NCBI GenBank assembly: GCA_963826505.1
Contig: CAWGXG010000008.1
Location: forward strand, 682,001-746,000
Source: CAWGXG01 sp963826505
GTDB lineage: Bacteria > Chloroflexota > Anaerolineae > Aggregatilineales > Aggregatilineaceae
Length of the DNA stretch: 64,000 nt
Direction of reading: 5' to 3'
In this document: one piece after another, positions 27,942-36,793 of the stretch
Numbering within the stretch: the first letter of the stretch is position 1
Layout: every line of letters starts with the position of its first letter
Translations under genes and position numbers: made by a program
The notes under the pieces: generated by a model
What the model was told of the DNA's origin: nothing
What the model saw: only the letters and a program-made list of their open reading frames with translations
Databases searched by the model: none

Positions 27942-28772
27942 ATGGCAAATGAAGGACGCACCGTATTGGAGGCGGCGCTGGCGGCCCAGCGTGAGGGACG
28001 CGCGGCGGCGCTGGTGACCGTCATCACCACGCAGGGTTCGGTGCCGCGCCAGCCGGGCAGTAAGATGCTGGTGTGGGAAGATGGTCAGATCGTGGGCACA
28101 GTGGGCGGCGGCGAGATGGAAGCGACGTGCATCCAGGAAGCTCAGGCCGCGCTGCTCGACGGTCAGACTCGACTGCTGCGTTATAATCTGAACGATCTGG
28201 CTTCCGGCGATCCGGGGGTGTGCGGCGGTACGGTTCAGCTTTTTGTCGAACCATTGACTCCACCGCCCACCGTGATCGTGATCGGATGTGGGCATGTTGG
28301 TAAGGCGGTCGCCGAACTGGCAAAATGGACGAATTTGCGCGTCGTTGTCGCCGACGATCGCCCCGGTTACGCGACTCCGGAACAGATACCCGGTATGGAT
28401 GCCTACATCGAAGCGCCGCTTCCCGATCTAATCGCGCAGCTGAAGATCACGACGCAAACGTGTGTCGCGGCCCTGACGCGCGGCTTGCCGGTTGATCGCG
28501 GGCTTATCCCGGCGCTCCTGAAGACCAACGCGCCGTATATCGGCCTGATTGGCAGCCGGCGGCGGTGGGCGCTGACGGTACAAGCGTTGGTGGAGGATGG
28601 CCTGAGCGAGAGGGAGTTGGCGCGTGTTCACGCGCCGATCGGCCTGGACATCGGGGCCGAAACTCCGAAAGAAATCGCGCTGAGCATTTTGGCCGAAATC
28701 ATCATGGCGCTGCACGGAGGGTCTGGGGAAGCTAAACAATGGATCGGGAAACTGCCTGACGCGGATCAGTGA
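27942..28772 (+). CDS. xdhC: XdhC/CoxF-family molybdenum cofactor maturation protein
   Basis: A 276-residue protein starting at ATG 27942, 5 bases after the XdhD-like stop. N-terminal XdhC_CoxI segment: VTVITTQGSVPRQPGSKMLV and GTVGGGEMEATCIQEA; C-terminal Rossmann domain: VIVIGCGHVGKAVAELAKW, then AALTRGLPVDRGLIPALL and YIGLIGSRRR, then APIGLDIGAETPKEIALSI. XdhC proteins bind the molybdenum cofactor and load or sulfurate it before insertion into xanthine dehydrogenase-type enzymes. The position directly behind the Mo-hydroxylase gene fits. The frame is complete. Confidence 0.93.
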   Translation: MANEGRTVLEAALAAQREGRAAALVTVITTQGSVPRQPGSKMLVWEDGQIVGTVGGGEMEATCIQEAQAALLDGQTRLLRYNLNDLASGDPGVCGGTVQLFVEPLTPPPTVIVIGCGHVGKAVAELAKWTNLRVVVADDRPGYATPEQIPGMDAYIEAPLPDLIAQLKITTQTCVAALTRGLPVDRGLIPALLKTNAPYIGLIGSRRRWALTVQALVEDGLSERELARVHAPIGLDIGAETPKEIALSILAEIIMALHGGSGEAKQWIGKLPDADQ

Positions 28773-28780
28773 AATCATAG

Positions 28781-29425
28781 TTGAGCGTAAGCGTGAAAAT
28801 ACTTGCGGTAAGTGATGTCGAATTGCCCAAAATGCGAAATCCAGAATATCTGGCTCGTACGTATTCTGACGTCGAATTGCTGATTAGCTGCGGCGATATG
28901 CCGGTCCCCTACCTGGATTTCATCGGGTCGATGCTCAACGTGCCGTTGTTTTTTGTGCGAGGAAACCACGACACACAATATGTGCTGCCTAATCCTGGTG
29001 GGGATGATCTCCACATGCGCCTCTTGAAGCATGGTGGGTATTCCTTCGCCGGATTGGAAGGATCGATCCGTTACAACAGGGGCTCGGTACAATACACCGA
29101 GCTTGAGATGTTTTCAAAGGTGCTGAACTTGATGCCTCGCCTGCTGCTGCGCCGCGCCCGGCTTGGATATGGGCTGGATGTGCTGGTGGCGCATTCTCCG
29201 CCGAAAGGGATTCACGATCTGTCTGATGACTTCGCGCACCGGGGATTTCGCTCGTTTCGCTGGTTGATTCTGTGGGCGCGCCCGCGCTATTTTATTCACG
29301 GCCACGTGGATACCTGGGACAACCGGCGCACCAGAAAGACGGTTTTTGGCAAGACGATGGTGCTGAATATTAACCCTGTAATGCTGCTCGATCTGGACTT
29401 GCCAGCCGAAGCGCAGCGGGTCTGA
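28781..29425 (+). CDS. Metallophosphoesterase of the calcineurin-like fold
   Basis: Up to 214 residues, with TTG 28781 or GTG 28793 as start. Metal-binding motifs are AVSDVELPK (a DxE in place of the usual DxH), LLISCGDMPV (GD), FVRGNHDTQ (GNHD), VLVAHSPPKGIHD and YFIHGHVDTWD (GHxD). These are the four blocks of calcineurin-like phosphoesterases. The substrate cannot be inferred. It lies between xdhC and the FAD/FeS subunit gene, 8 bases after the xdhC stop, suggesting cotranscription with the molybdenum hydroxylases, where no such gene is usual. Confidence 0.82.
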   Translation: MSVSVKILAVSDVELPKMRNPEYLARTYSDVELLISCGDMPVPYLDFIGSMLNVPLFFVRGNHDTQYVLPNPGGDDLHMRLLKHGGYSFAGLEGSIRYNRGSVQYTELEMFSKVLNLMPRLLLRRARLGYGLDVLVAHSPPKGIHDLSDDFAHRGFRSFRWLILWARPRYFIHGHVDTWDNRRTRKTVFGKTMVLNINPVMLLDLDLPAEAQRV

Positions 29426-29500
29426 AGGTTAGGTTTTTGAGGGTGAGTGTGCTAACATACCTGGTTTAGAGGCCATCTTGGGCTTGCCAGGGTTTATGAC

Positions 29501-30953
29501 ATGGTGGTAAAGGATATGTGGCAGAACTATTTCAGTGTGACCTCGATAAGCGAAGCGCTGGATTTGCTCGCACAGTATGGCGAGCGATCGCGCATTGTTG
29601 CCGGTGCGACAGACCTCATCCTGGAATTGGAGCGCGGTCAACGGCCCGGCGTGGATACTCTGATTGACATTACACGCGTGCCCGATCTGGACCAGATTAC
29701 GGTGCGCAGCGACGCGATCCGGTTGGGGCCGCTGGTGACGCATAATCACCTGGTCGCCAATCCGTTGGTCGGTGCAGCGGGCGCTGCCGCTTGCTCAGGC
29801 GGCCTGGATGGTCGGCGCGCCGCAGATCCGCAATCGCGGCACAGTCGCCGGGAACGTGATCACGGCCAGCCCCGCTAACGACACAATCACGCCATTGTGG
29901 GCGCTCGGCGCTACGGTGACGCTCGCGTCTCAGCGCGGGGAGCGCACCCTGGATTTCCCCACATTTTATAAGGGCGTGCGCCGTACCGCGCTAGAACCAG
30001 ATGAAATGCTGACGGCGATCACGTTTCCCGCGCTGGCGCGCAATGAGCGTGGTGTGTTTCTCAAGCTGGGCCTGCGTAAAGCGCAGGCGATCTCGGTGGT
30101 TAATGCTACCGTGATCCTCGGCTTTGACGGCGACCGGATCACCCACGCCTCCGTGACGTTGGGCAGCGTCGCCCCGACGATTTTCCGCGCAACTGTGGTC
30201 GAACAATATCTTCGCGGCAAGACGCTGACGGACGACGTGATTCGTGAAGCGGGGCGTCTCGCCGCCGCGAGTCCTTCGCCGATCGATGATGTGCGCAGCC
30301 AGGCGGCCTACCGTACCGAAATGTGCCGCGTGTTGGTCGCCCGGGCGCTGCGCGCGCTGCGCAGCGGGTCCGAACGCGAGGATTGGCCCGAGAATCCGGC
30401 GATGCTGTGGGGCGACAGCCGTCCTTATCTGGTGGACGGCGCGCTGCCCAGTATGGTGCACCACGAAGAAGATGCCAGCGATACCATCACGACTTCGGTC
30501 AACGGTAAGGTTCATACCGTTACAGGCGGCAGCAACAAAACGCTTCTGCGCTTCTTGCGTGAAGACATCGGCCTGACAGGTACGAAGGAAGGTTGCGCCG
30601 AGGGTGAATGCGGCGCGTGCACAGTGTATCTGGACGGTGTGGCAGTGATGGCATGTCTCGTGCCGGCACCGCGTGCGCACGGTGCCAACATCGTGACCGT
30701 TGAAGGGCTGGCCAACGGCGATGGACTCCATCCCTTGCAGCAAGCCTTCGTGGAGACCGGCGCTGTGCAGTGTGGGTATTGCACTCCCGGGTTTTTGATG
30801 TCAGGGGCGAAGCTGCTAGAAGAGCATCCTCACCCAACGCGCGCGCAGATCGAGCAGAGCATTACAGGCAATCTGTGCCGTTGCACAGGCTATTACAAGA
30901 TCGTCGAAGCGTTCGAAAGAGCAGCGACTGGAAGTGTCGAAGCGGGTGATTAA
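29501..30953 (+). CDS. Xanthine dehydrogenase-type FAD subunit fused to a [2Fe-2S] subunit (one frameshift as sequenced)
   Basis: One base must be removed near 29771 to rejoin NPLV to QRALPLAQAAWMVGAPQ. Residues 1-290 are the FAD domain: VAGATDLILELERG, VGAPQIRNRGTVAGNVI and a LGLRKAQAISVVN strand, as in YgfM/XdhB. Residues 320-480 are the FeS domain with complete ligands: GCAEGECGAC for the distal cluster, CGYC and CRC for the proximal one. The order FAD then FeS mirrors separate E. coli xdhB-xdhC genes fused into one. ATG 29501 or 29516 could be the start. The subunit passes electrons from the Mo site to NAD or another acceptor and probably serves one or both Mo subunits here. Confidence 0.88.
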
Positions 30954-30974
30954 CGGCGAGTAGGGGAGGCGAGA

Positions 30975-31442
30975 ATGACCAAACAAACTTCTGTGGTCGA
31001 TTATGCGCCCAAAGAGAAGAAGCGCAACCGAGCATTCTTGCCAATCTTGGGGCTTGCGCTGGCGATTCTATTGGGTGCTGTGGCATATGGGGTTTCGGTT
31101 CCGCTGGTCAAATACAGCGAGGAGCAGAGTCCCAAGCTAAGCCAACAGTTCGACGAACTTCGGGCTAATTTCGACAACTATAGCTGGTATGTCAACAACG
31201 AAAAGTACCATAAAGGGCGTGTCGTCGAAATCCTGACGGCCTTCGTGCTGTGGTTTGTCATGATGAGTGTAGTCATGCTGATTGTTTCGGCGGCGATTTA
31301 TGGGACAGACCCGGAGCGAGAGTCCTGGAAAAACCTGGGGCCGTCACCTGCCGACAAGAAAAAGGTGGCTAAACAGCTCAAGAAGGACCTCAAAGAGGCC
31401 AAGAGACGCGAACGGCAGCGGGCCAAGACGCGCAAAGAGTAA
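30975..31442 (+). CDS. Small two-helix membrane protein inside the Mo-hydroxylase operon
   Basis: A 155-residue protein, ATG at 30975 with GGGGAGG upstream. I do not recognise the family. It has a basic N-terminus (KEKKRNR), a helix at about 21-42, a 45-residue loop with KYSEEQSPKLSQQFDELR, a second helix at about 92-115 (FVLWFVMMSVVMLIVSAAIYG) and a highly basic C-terminal tail (KKKVAKQLKKDLKEAKRRER). Both ends are probably cytoplasmic. It lies between the FAD/FeS and Mo subunit genes with 21- and 39-base gaps, so it might tether the enzyme to the membrane; that is only inference. Confidence 0.7.
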   Translation: MTKQTSVVDYAPKEKKRNRAFLPILGLALAILLGAVAYGVSVPLVKYSEEQSPKLSQQFDELRANFDNYSWYVNNEKYHKGRVVEILTAFVLWFVMMSVVMLIVSAAIYGTDPERESWKNLGPSPADKKKVAKQLKKDLKEAKRRERQRAKTRKE

Positions 31443-31481
31443 TCGGACAGCGGAAATCTGAACAGCGGTTTAGTAGAGGGA

Positions 31482-33728
31482 ATGCAAGGAGCGTTGCTCA
31501 GCGTGGACAAGAATGACTTGGTAATCGGCCGGAGCATACAGCGTATTGACGCAGTCGGAAAAGTGCGTGGTGAAGCACCTTACCCCGGCGATATCGATAT
31601 GGACGACCAGCTCTGGATGAAGATTCGGTTTTCCGATCGGGTGCATGCCCGTATCACGACGATCAACACGAGTAAGGCAGAAGCCTATCCCGGCGTGGTG
31701 TCAGTATTGACAGCAAAAGATGTCCCGGTGAATGAGTATGGGTTGATCGTGCCCGATCAGCCAGTATTATGCGGACCGGGCAGTGCAAAGCCAGACGCCG
31801 ATATCGTGCGGTGTGTGAGTGACCAGGTTGCGTTGGTCGTTGCGGATACAGAACAGGCCGCCGCGGCAGCGGTGAAACTCATCGATATCGTGTATGAGGA
31901 TTTGCCGGTAGTCGACGATCCCGAAGAGGCGATGGTCGAAGGCGCGCCGCAGCTCCATGCGAACGCGGATCGGAACATCCTGGTCCATTATCGGATTCGC
32001 CACGGCGATATGGACGCTGGCTGGAACGCGGCCGATGTCGTCGTCGAGGGACACTACCACACGAGTTATCAGGAACACGCGTATCTCCAGCCGGAGGCCG
32101 GTCTGGGGTACATCGATGAGGACGATCGCGTGGCTATTGTGGTGGCCGGACAGTGGGTCCACGAAGATCAAGAGCAGGTCGCGCACGCGCTCGGGCTGCC
32201 AGAGGAGCGGGTCCGGATCATTTATCCGGCCATCGGCGGCGCGTTTGGTGGGCGTGAAGATATGTCAGTCCAGATCGTGTTAGGGCTGGCTGCGATGAAG
32301 CTGCGGCGTCCGGTCAAAATCATCTGGAGCCGCGAAGAGTCGATTATCGGACATCACAAGCGGCACCCGATGACTATCCGGTCGCGCTGGGGCGCGACCA
32401 AAGCGGGTAAGCTGGTTGCGGCCGAAGCGGAGGTCATCGCCGACTCTGGCGCATACGCCTATACCTCAACCAAAGTGTTGGGTAACGCGCACTTGATGGT
32501 GAGCGGGCCGTATGCGATCCCCAACGTGAAGGTCGACTCCTACGCCGTCTATACGAATAATATCCCCTGCGGCGCATTTCGCGGCTTTGGCGGACCCCAG
32601 GCGTGTTTTGCGGCTGAAGGGCAGATGAACAAACTGGCTGAGGCGCTTGGAATGGATCCCGTTACTGTACGCGCCATGAACGTACTCAAGGATGGCAGCA
32701 TTACCTCGGTTGGATCGCCACTGCCGCCCGGCGTGACGCTGGACCGCGTGCTGGAAGAAGGCGCGCGTCAGAGTGGGTACTGGCAAGAGAACGACAGCGG
32801 TTGGCTCAAGTCTGTGGCTCAGCAGCCTGCTAACCCGGCCAAACGGCGCGGGATTGGCGTGGCGATGGGCTTCAAGAATGTCGGATTTAGCTTTGGCGCG
32901 CCAGAAAACAACTGGGCGACGATCGAGCTTTACGGTAAAGCTGAGATTGAGCGCGTGGTGATCCGGCAGGCAGGGGCCGAGGTTGGGCAGGGATCCCATA
33001 CGGTATTCACGCAGATGGCGGCGGAAGCGGTCGGCGTGCCGGTGGACCTCGTGACGCTGATCTCGCAAGACACGGCACAGACTAAGAATTCGGGCAGTGT
33101 GTCGGCCTCGCGTATGACCTTCATGTCCGGCAACGCCATCCGGGGCGCAGCCAGCATGGCGCTAGAAAAATGGCAGGCCGAGGAACGTCCAGCGATCGCG
33201 ACTTTCCAATATCGCCCGCCTAAAACGACGCCCTATGATCCTGAGACGGGGCGCGCCGAACCGAACTTCGCCTACGGGTATATGGCGCAGTTCGTGGAAG
33301 TGGAAGTGGATGTGGAAACCGGGCATGTCGAAGTGGTGCGGGTGGTGTCGGCGCATGATGTCGGCAAGGCGTTGAATCCGCGTCTGATCGAAGGGCAGGT
33401 CGAAGGGGCGGTCGTCCAGGCGCTGGGCTATGCTGTGATGGAACACCTTGTTACCAAAGAAGGACGCATCCTCAACCCGTATCTCTCGACCTACCTGATT
33501 CCGACCATTTGGGATATTCCGCAGGAGACGAAGGCCGTTATCCTGGAGTTCGCAGATCCCCGCGGCCCCTGGGGCGCGCGTGGCATGGCTGAGATGCCGT
33601 TTATCCCGTTGGCTCCGGCGATCGCGGCAGCGGTTCACGACGCAACTGGCGTCTGGATCGACAGCATTCCGCTCACGCCTGAATCGGTTGTTTTCAAGCT
33701 GCGCGAACGGGGACTCGGTGTTATTTGA
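31482..33728 (+). CDS. xdhA: Xanthine dehydrogenase-family molybdopterin-binding subunit
   Basis: A 748-residue Mo subunit with the small domain (VGRSIQRID-like IGRSIQRIDAVGKVRGEAPY, VRCVSDQVALVVADTEQAA) and the large Mo domain: PAIGGAFGGREDMS, CGAFRGFGGPQA, RQAGAEVGQGSHTVFTQMA and GPWGARGMAEMPF, the last holding the catalytic glutamate. It has no FeS domain, so it should pair with the FAD-FeS fusion two genes upstream. Likely substrates are hypoxanthine/xanthine or another N-heterocycle. The yqeB frame begins within its last codons (GTG 33718), implying tight coupling with the selenium-related accessory genes. Intact. Confidence 0.93.
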   Translation: MQGALLSVDKNDLVIGRSIQRIDAVGKVRGEAPYPGDIDMDDQLWMKIRFSDRVHARITTINTSKAEAYPGVVSVLTAKDVPVNEYGLIVPDQPVLCGPGSAKPDADIVRCVSDQVALVVADTEQAAAAAVKLIDIVYEDLPVVDDPEEAMVEGAPQLHANADRNILVHYRIRHGDMDAGWNAADVVVEGHYHTSYQEHAYLQPEAGLGYIDEDDRVAIVVAGQWVHEDQEQVAHALGLPEERVRIIYPAIGGAFGGREDMSVQIVLGLAAMKLRRPVKIIWSREESIIGHHKRHPMTIRSRWGATKAGKLVAAEAEVIADSGAYAYTSTKVLGNAHLMVSGPYAIPNVKVDSYAVYTNNIPCGAFRGFGGPQACFAAEGQMNKLAEALGMDPVTVRAMNVLKDGSITSVGSPLPPGVTLDRVLEEGARQSGYWQENDSGWLKSVAQQPANPAKRRGIGVAMGFKNVGFSFGAPENNWATIELYGKAEIERVVIRQAGAEVGQGSHTVFTQMAAEAVGVPVDLVTLISQDTAQTKNSGSVSASRMTFMSGNAIRGAASMALEKWQAEERPAIATFQYRPPKTTPYDPETGRAEPNFAYGYMAQFVEVEVDVETGHVEVVRVVSAHDVGKALNPRLIEGQVEGAVVQALGYAVMEHLVTKEGRILNPYLSTYLIPTIWDIPQETKAVILEFADPRGPWGARGMAEMPFIPLAPAIAAAVHDATGVWIDSIPLTPESVVFKLRERGLGVI

Positions 33729-34548
33729 CGGTGTGTTGTGCCTGGTGCGGGGCGGCGGTGATCTCGCTTCTGGCGTGGTTTATCGCCTCGCCAAAGCGGG
33801 TTTTCCTGTAGTCATTACGGAACTCGAGCACCCACTGGCGATCCGGCGAGCCGTGGCCTATGCTTCGGCGGTATACGAAGGTTACACCACGGTCGACGGT
33901 TTGACGGCACGCCTGTGTGCTCGCGCCCAGGTTCCGGAGGTCATCACTGCTGGCGAGATTCCGGTCGTGGTCGACCCGGCAGGCACATGCCTCGAGGAAC
34001 TGCGCCCCGCCGTAGTTGTTGACGCGCGCATCGCCAAGCGCAACCTCGGCACAGCACGAACGGATGCGCCGCTGGTGATTGGACTTGGGCCTGGATTTAC
34101 CGCAGGCGACGACTGTCACGCTGTGATTGAGACGAACCGTGGACACTTCCTGGGGCACGTGATCTGGCAGGGGAGCGCCGAGCCGGATACTGGCGTGCCG
34201 GGAAAGGTAGGTGGCCGGTCGTCGGACCGCGTTCTGCGGGCCCCGGCGGACGGGTTTGTCGAACCCCAAGCGGTGATCGGGGATCATCTGCGGTCTGGGG
34301 GCAGGGTCGCGACGGTTGCCGGGCTGCCCGTGATGGCGGCGTTTGACGGTGTGCTGCGGGGTTTGATTCATCCCTCAGTGCCCGTGACCGCTGGCATGAA
34401 GATCGGCGATCTGGATGCGCGCGCCGTGCGCGAACACTGTTTTACCATTTCCGAGAAAGCGTTGGCGATCGGGGGTGGAGTAGTTGAAGCCGTGTTGAGC
34501 GCGCCCCAGCTTCAGGCGCTGCTGCGGTCAAGAGACTCGTCCTTCTGA
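33718..34548 (+). CDS. yqeB: YqeB / EF2563-family selenium-dependent molybdenum hydroxylase accessory protein
   Basis: Start GTG 33718 overlaps the xdhA stop by 11 bases; GTG 33733 is an alternative. The 276-residue protein begins LCLVRGGGDLASGVVYRLAK, with VVITELEHPLAIRRAVAYA, a VVVDARIAKRNLGT block, IGLGPGFTAGDDCHAVIETN and a C-terminal ISEKALAIGGGVVEAVL. This is the YqeB family, genomically linked to selD and to molybdenum hydroxylases carrying a labile selenium atom; it is thought to help make or insert the selenium-containing cofactor. With yqeC it is the best genomic marker of such an enzyme, so I infer that at least one Mo hydroxylase here needs selenium. Confidence 0.9.
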   Translation: MLFDGVLCLVRGGGDLASGVVYRLAKAGFPVVITELEHPLAIRRAVAYASAVYEGYTTVDGLTARLCARAQVPEVITAGEIPVVVDPAGTCLEELRPAVVVDARIAKRNLGTARTDAPLVIGLGPGFTAGDDCHAVIETNRGHFLGHVIWQGSAEPDTGVPGKVGGRSSDRVLRAPADGFVEPQAVIGDHLRSGGRVATVAGLPVMAAFDGVLRGLIHPSVPVTAGMKIGDLDARAVREHCFTISEKALAIGGGVVEAVLSAPQLQALLRSRDSSF

Positions 34549-34570
34549 ACATCAGGGGGATAATAACGTC

Positions 34571-35929
34571 ATGCGGTTGCGAGATGGGCTGCGTATTCAA
34601 CGCGGCGATATCGTGTCATTTATTGGGGCCGGCGGAAAAACGTCGGCCCTATTTCGACTTGCGGACGAACTGCGGGCGGATGGTTGGCGCGTGCTGGCCA
34701 CAACCACGACTCGCATGGCTGCGGACGAGGCAGCCCGTGCGCCGTTGGCGGTTCGCCTGGACGCGGGCATTAACGCCGCGCAGATTCGAGAGTGGCTCAA
34801 CCGGTACGGCATGGTGTTTCTGTATGGTGCCCGGGACAACCAATCCAAAGTGATCGGGCTGCACCAGGAAACGATCTCGGGCCTGATCGATTTGGTCAAC
34901 TCTGATGTCCTGTTGATTGAAGCTGATGGTGCGCGGCGGCTGCCGCTGAAGGTGCCTTATGATCACGAACCGGTGATCATTCGGGATACATCGCTCGTGG
35001 TGCCGGTGGCGGGTGTCGACGTGTTGGGGCAGCCGCTTGATGAACGCCACGTCTATAACGCGGCGCGCATTCTAGCGCGCTATGGCTTTCCAGAGGGTGA
35101 GCCAGTCATCCCACCCTGGATGGCGCTCGCCATTCGTGACCCGGAATTGGGTCTGCGTGGCGTGCCTGAAAAATCTCGCGTGGTCGTGCTGCTGAACAAG
35201 GTTCCGCCCGACGGTTACGGACTCTGGCGCGCGCGTCGTGTGGCCCAGTTAGTCTTGCGCTCGCCGCGCGTCGATGCGGTGGCGTTGGGTGCGATGCAGG
35301 ACGTAGATCCGGTCCATGAAGTGCAGCAACGAGTAGCAGCGGTGGTGCTGGCGGCAGGTTTCTCTTCGCGCATGGGTGAACAGTCGAAAATCCTGCTGCC
35401 GTGGGACGGCCGAACGGTGATCGAGACGGTGGTCGTCTCGGCTTCTGGCTGCGCGCGTGTCCGAAATCGTGGTGGTGACGGGGCACCGCGCCGGAGACGT
35501 CACCCAGGCGCTGGCCGATATGCCGGTCAAGGTAGTGTATAATGCCGATTTTGCGCAGGGCGAAATGCTCTCGTCCGTGCAGACCGGAATACGCAGCCTG
35601 TCGTCTGATATCGCGGCCAGTCTGGTCGTAATGGGTGACCAGCCCACGCTGGAAGGGCGCGTGATCGGTCGCTTGCTGGATGCGTACGCTGCGGCACGCG
35701 GTGAGATACTGGTGCCGTGTATTCCGGGGAGACCGCGGCCATCCCGTGCTGTTCTCGAAACGCTTCTGGCCCGAACTGCTCGCGCTTGAAACCGGAGCGC
35801 CGCGCGACGTGCTCCGCCGTTACCCGGAGATGGTCGCGGAAATTGAGGTCAAGACAGACAGCATTTTGCGCGACATCGACACCCCCGAGCAATACCACAC
35901 GCGAGCGCAGACGAGCCGGTTTGGAGTGA
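34571..35929 (+). CDS. YqeC-MocA fusion: Se-hydroxylase accessory domain plus molybdenum cofactor nucleotidyltransferase (frameshifted as sequenced)
   Basis: ATG 34571 starts a YqeC domain (about 1-250) with P-loop FIGAGGKTSALFRLA, LATTTTRMAADEA, LLIEADGARRLPLKVP and VVLLNKVPPDG. From about 256 a MocA-type nucleotidyltransferase follows: VAAVVLAAGFSSRMG, then after removing one base near 35442, VSEIVVVTGHRAGDV and VVMGDQPTLEG; and after another near 35719, VFRGDRGHPVLFS and RDIDTPEQYH. In E. coli yqeC and mocA are adjacent separate genes; here they are joined. The frame as given runs on to 36081, beyond the usual MocA end; a further indel restoring TGA 35927-35929 is likely. MocA puts CMP (or GMP) on the molybdenum cofactor. 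Confidence 0.84.
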
Positions 35930-35964
35930 CTGCCGGGCGGGTTACTGCGTTGGCGTGGATGTAC

Positions 35965-36766
35965 TCACGCCAACGCCAAATCGGCGTCGGCGTAGGCGGC
36001 GGCGGGCTGATAAAGATGCTCACCTCACACAGCGCGCGCATCACGTTGGTGTTATCGAATACGGTCAGCCGGAAACGGTAGGCACCCGCCGGGAAGTTCA
36101 GCGGCAGAAAATCTCCCAGCGGGCCATCAACAATAGGCGATGAATAATCTCCAATGGGCGCGAATTGAGCTCCAGCCGGGCGTCGCGGTTTGATCTCAAA
36201 GCGGTAGAACGAAAAATCGCCGATATTGGCCGTTCCCCACACGGTTGTGGTTTCGAAGATCAGCTGCCCATTGCCCGGGATTTGAAGCCATGCGCTGTCA
36301 CGTGGACAGCCGACGATGTCCGGCGCGTCGGGCACGATGGTGCCGACAGCCGTCGCGGTTGGTACCGGCGTGGCGAAGATGTCGAGGTTGTCACCCGACG
36401 GCGCCGCTGCCGGTACCCAGCACGACCGGCGGATTGGAGCCGGGCGTACTGGTCACAAACCGTTCCATGGCCGCGCCTGGCAGCGGAAGTTATCTTCACT
36501 GACGCTGCATATCGCGCAGGGTCGGGGGCCATCATGTTGGCGATGGCCCATACGCCGATCAGTGATTCGACGAGCAGGCCGCCCAACGTGACCGCGCTGG
36601 CCTGCCGGACCTAACGCATGTTCGCGTTCGAGCTTGAACTGCGAGACGGTCAGTTCGCGACGCGCCCGCTGAAGCCGGTAGGCCATGAGCAGGATACCGC
36701 GCTGCGCACAGGATGTACAGCCCAAAGGCGATATCGTTCGATGAAAAAGACAAGACTCGTCATCAT
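35965..36766 (-). CDS. Membrane-anchored protein with C-terminal beta domain, unknown function (about four frameshifts as sequenced)
   Basis: No single frame spans this minus-strand locus, but the pieces join. N-terminal hydrophobic segment FGLYILCA and GILLMAYRLQRARRELTVSQ, then after a break near 36610, GGLLVESLIGVWAIANMMAP (second helix), a low-complexity region with TSTPGSNPPVVLGTGSG, a Thr/Pro linker ATPVPTATAVGT, and an intact domain from about 36335 to 35985: IVGCPRDSAWLQIPGNGQ, IFETTTVWGTANIGDFSFYR and FPAGAYRFRLTVFDNT. The ending PPPPTPTP is Chloroflexota-like. The start (TTG 36753 or ATG 36766) and stop (35965, or 35820 in the given frame) are uncertain. I do not know its function. 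Confidence 0.6.
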
Positions 36767-36793
36767 GTGCCGTGATTCTCATTGACCTACGGA

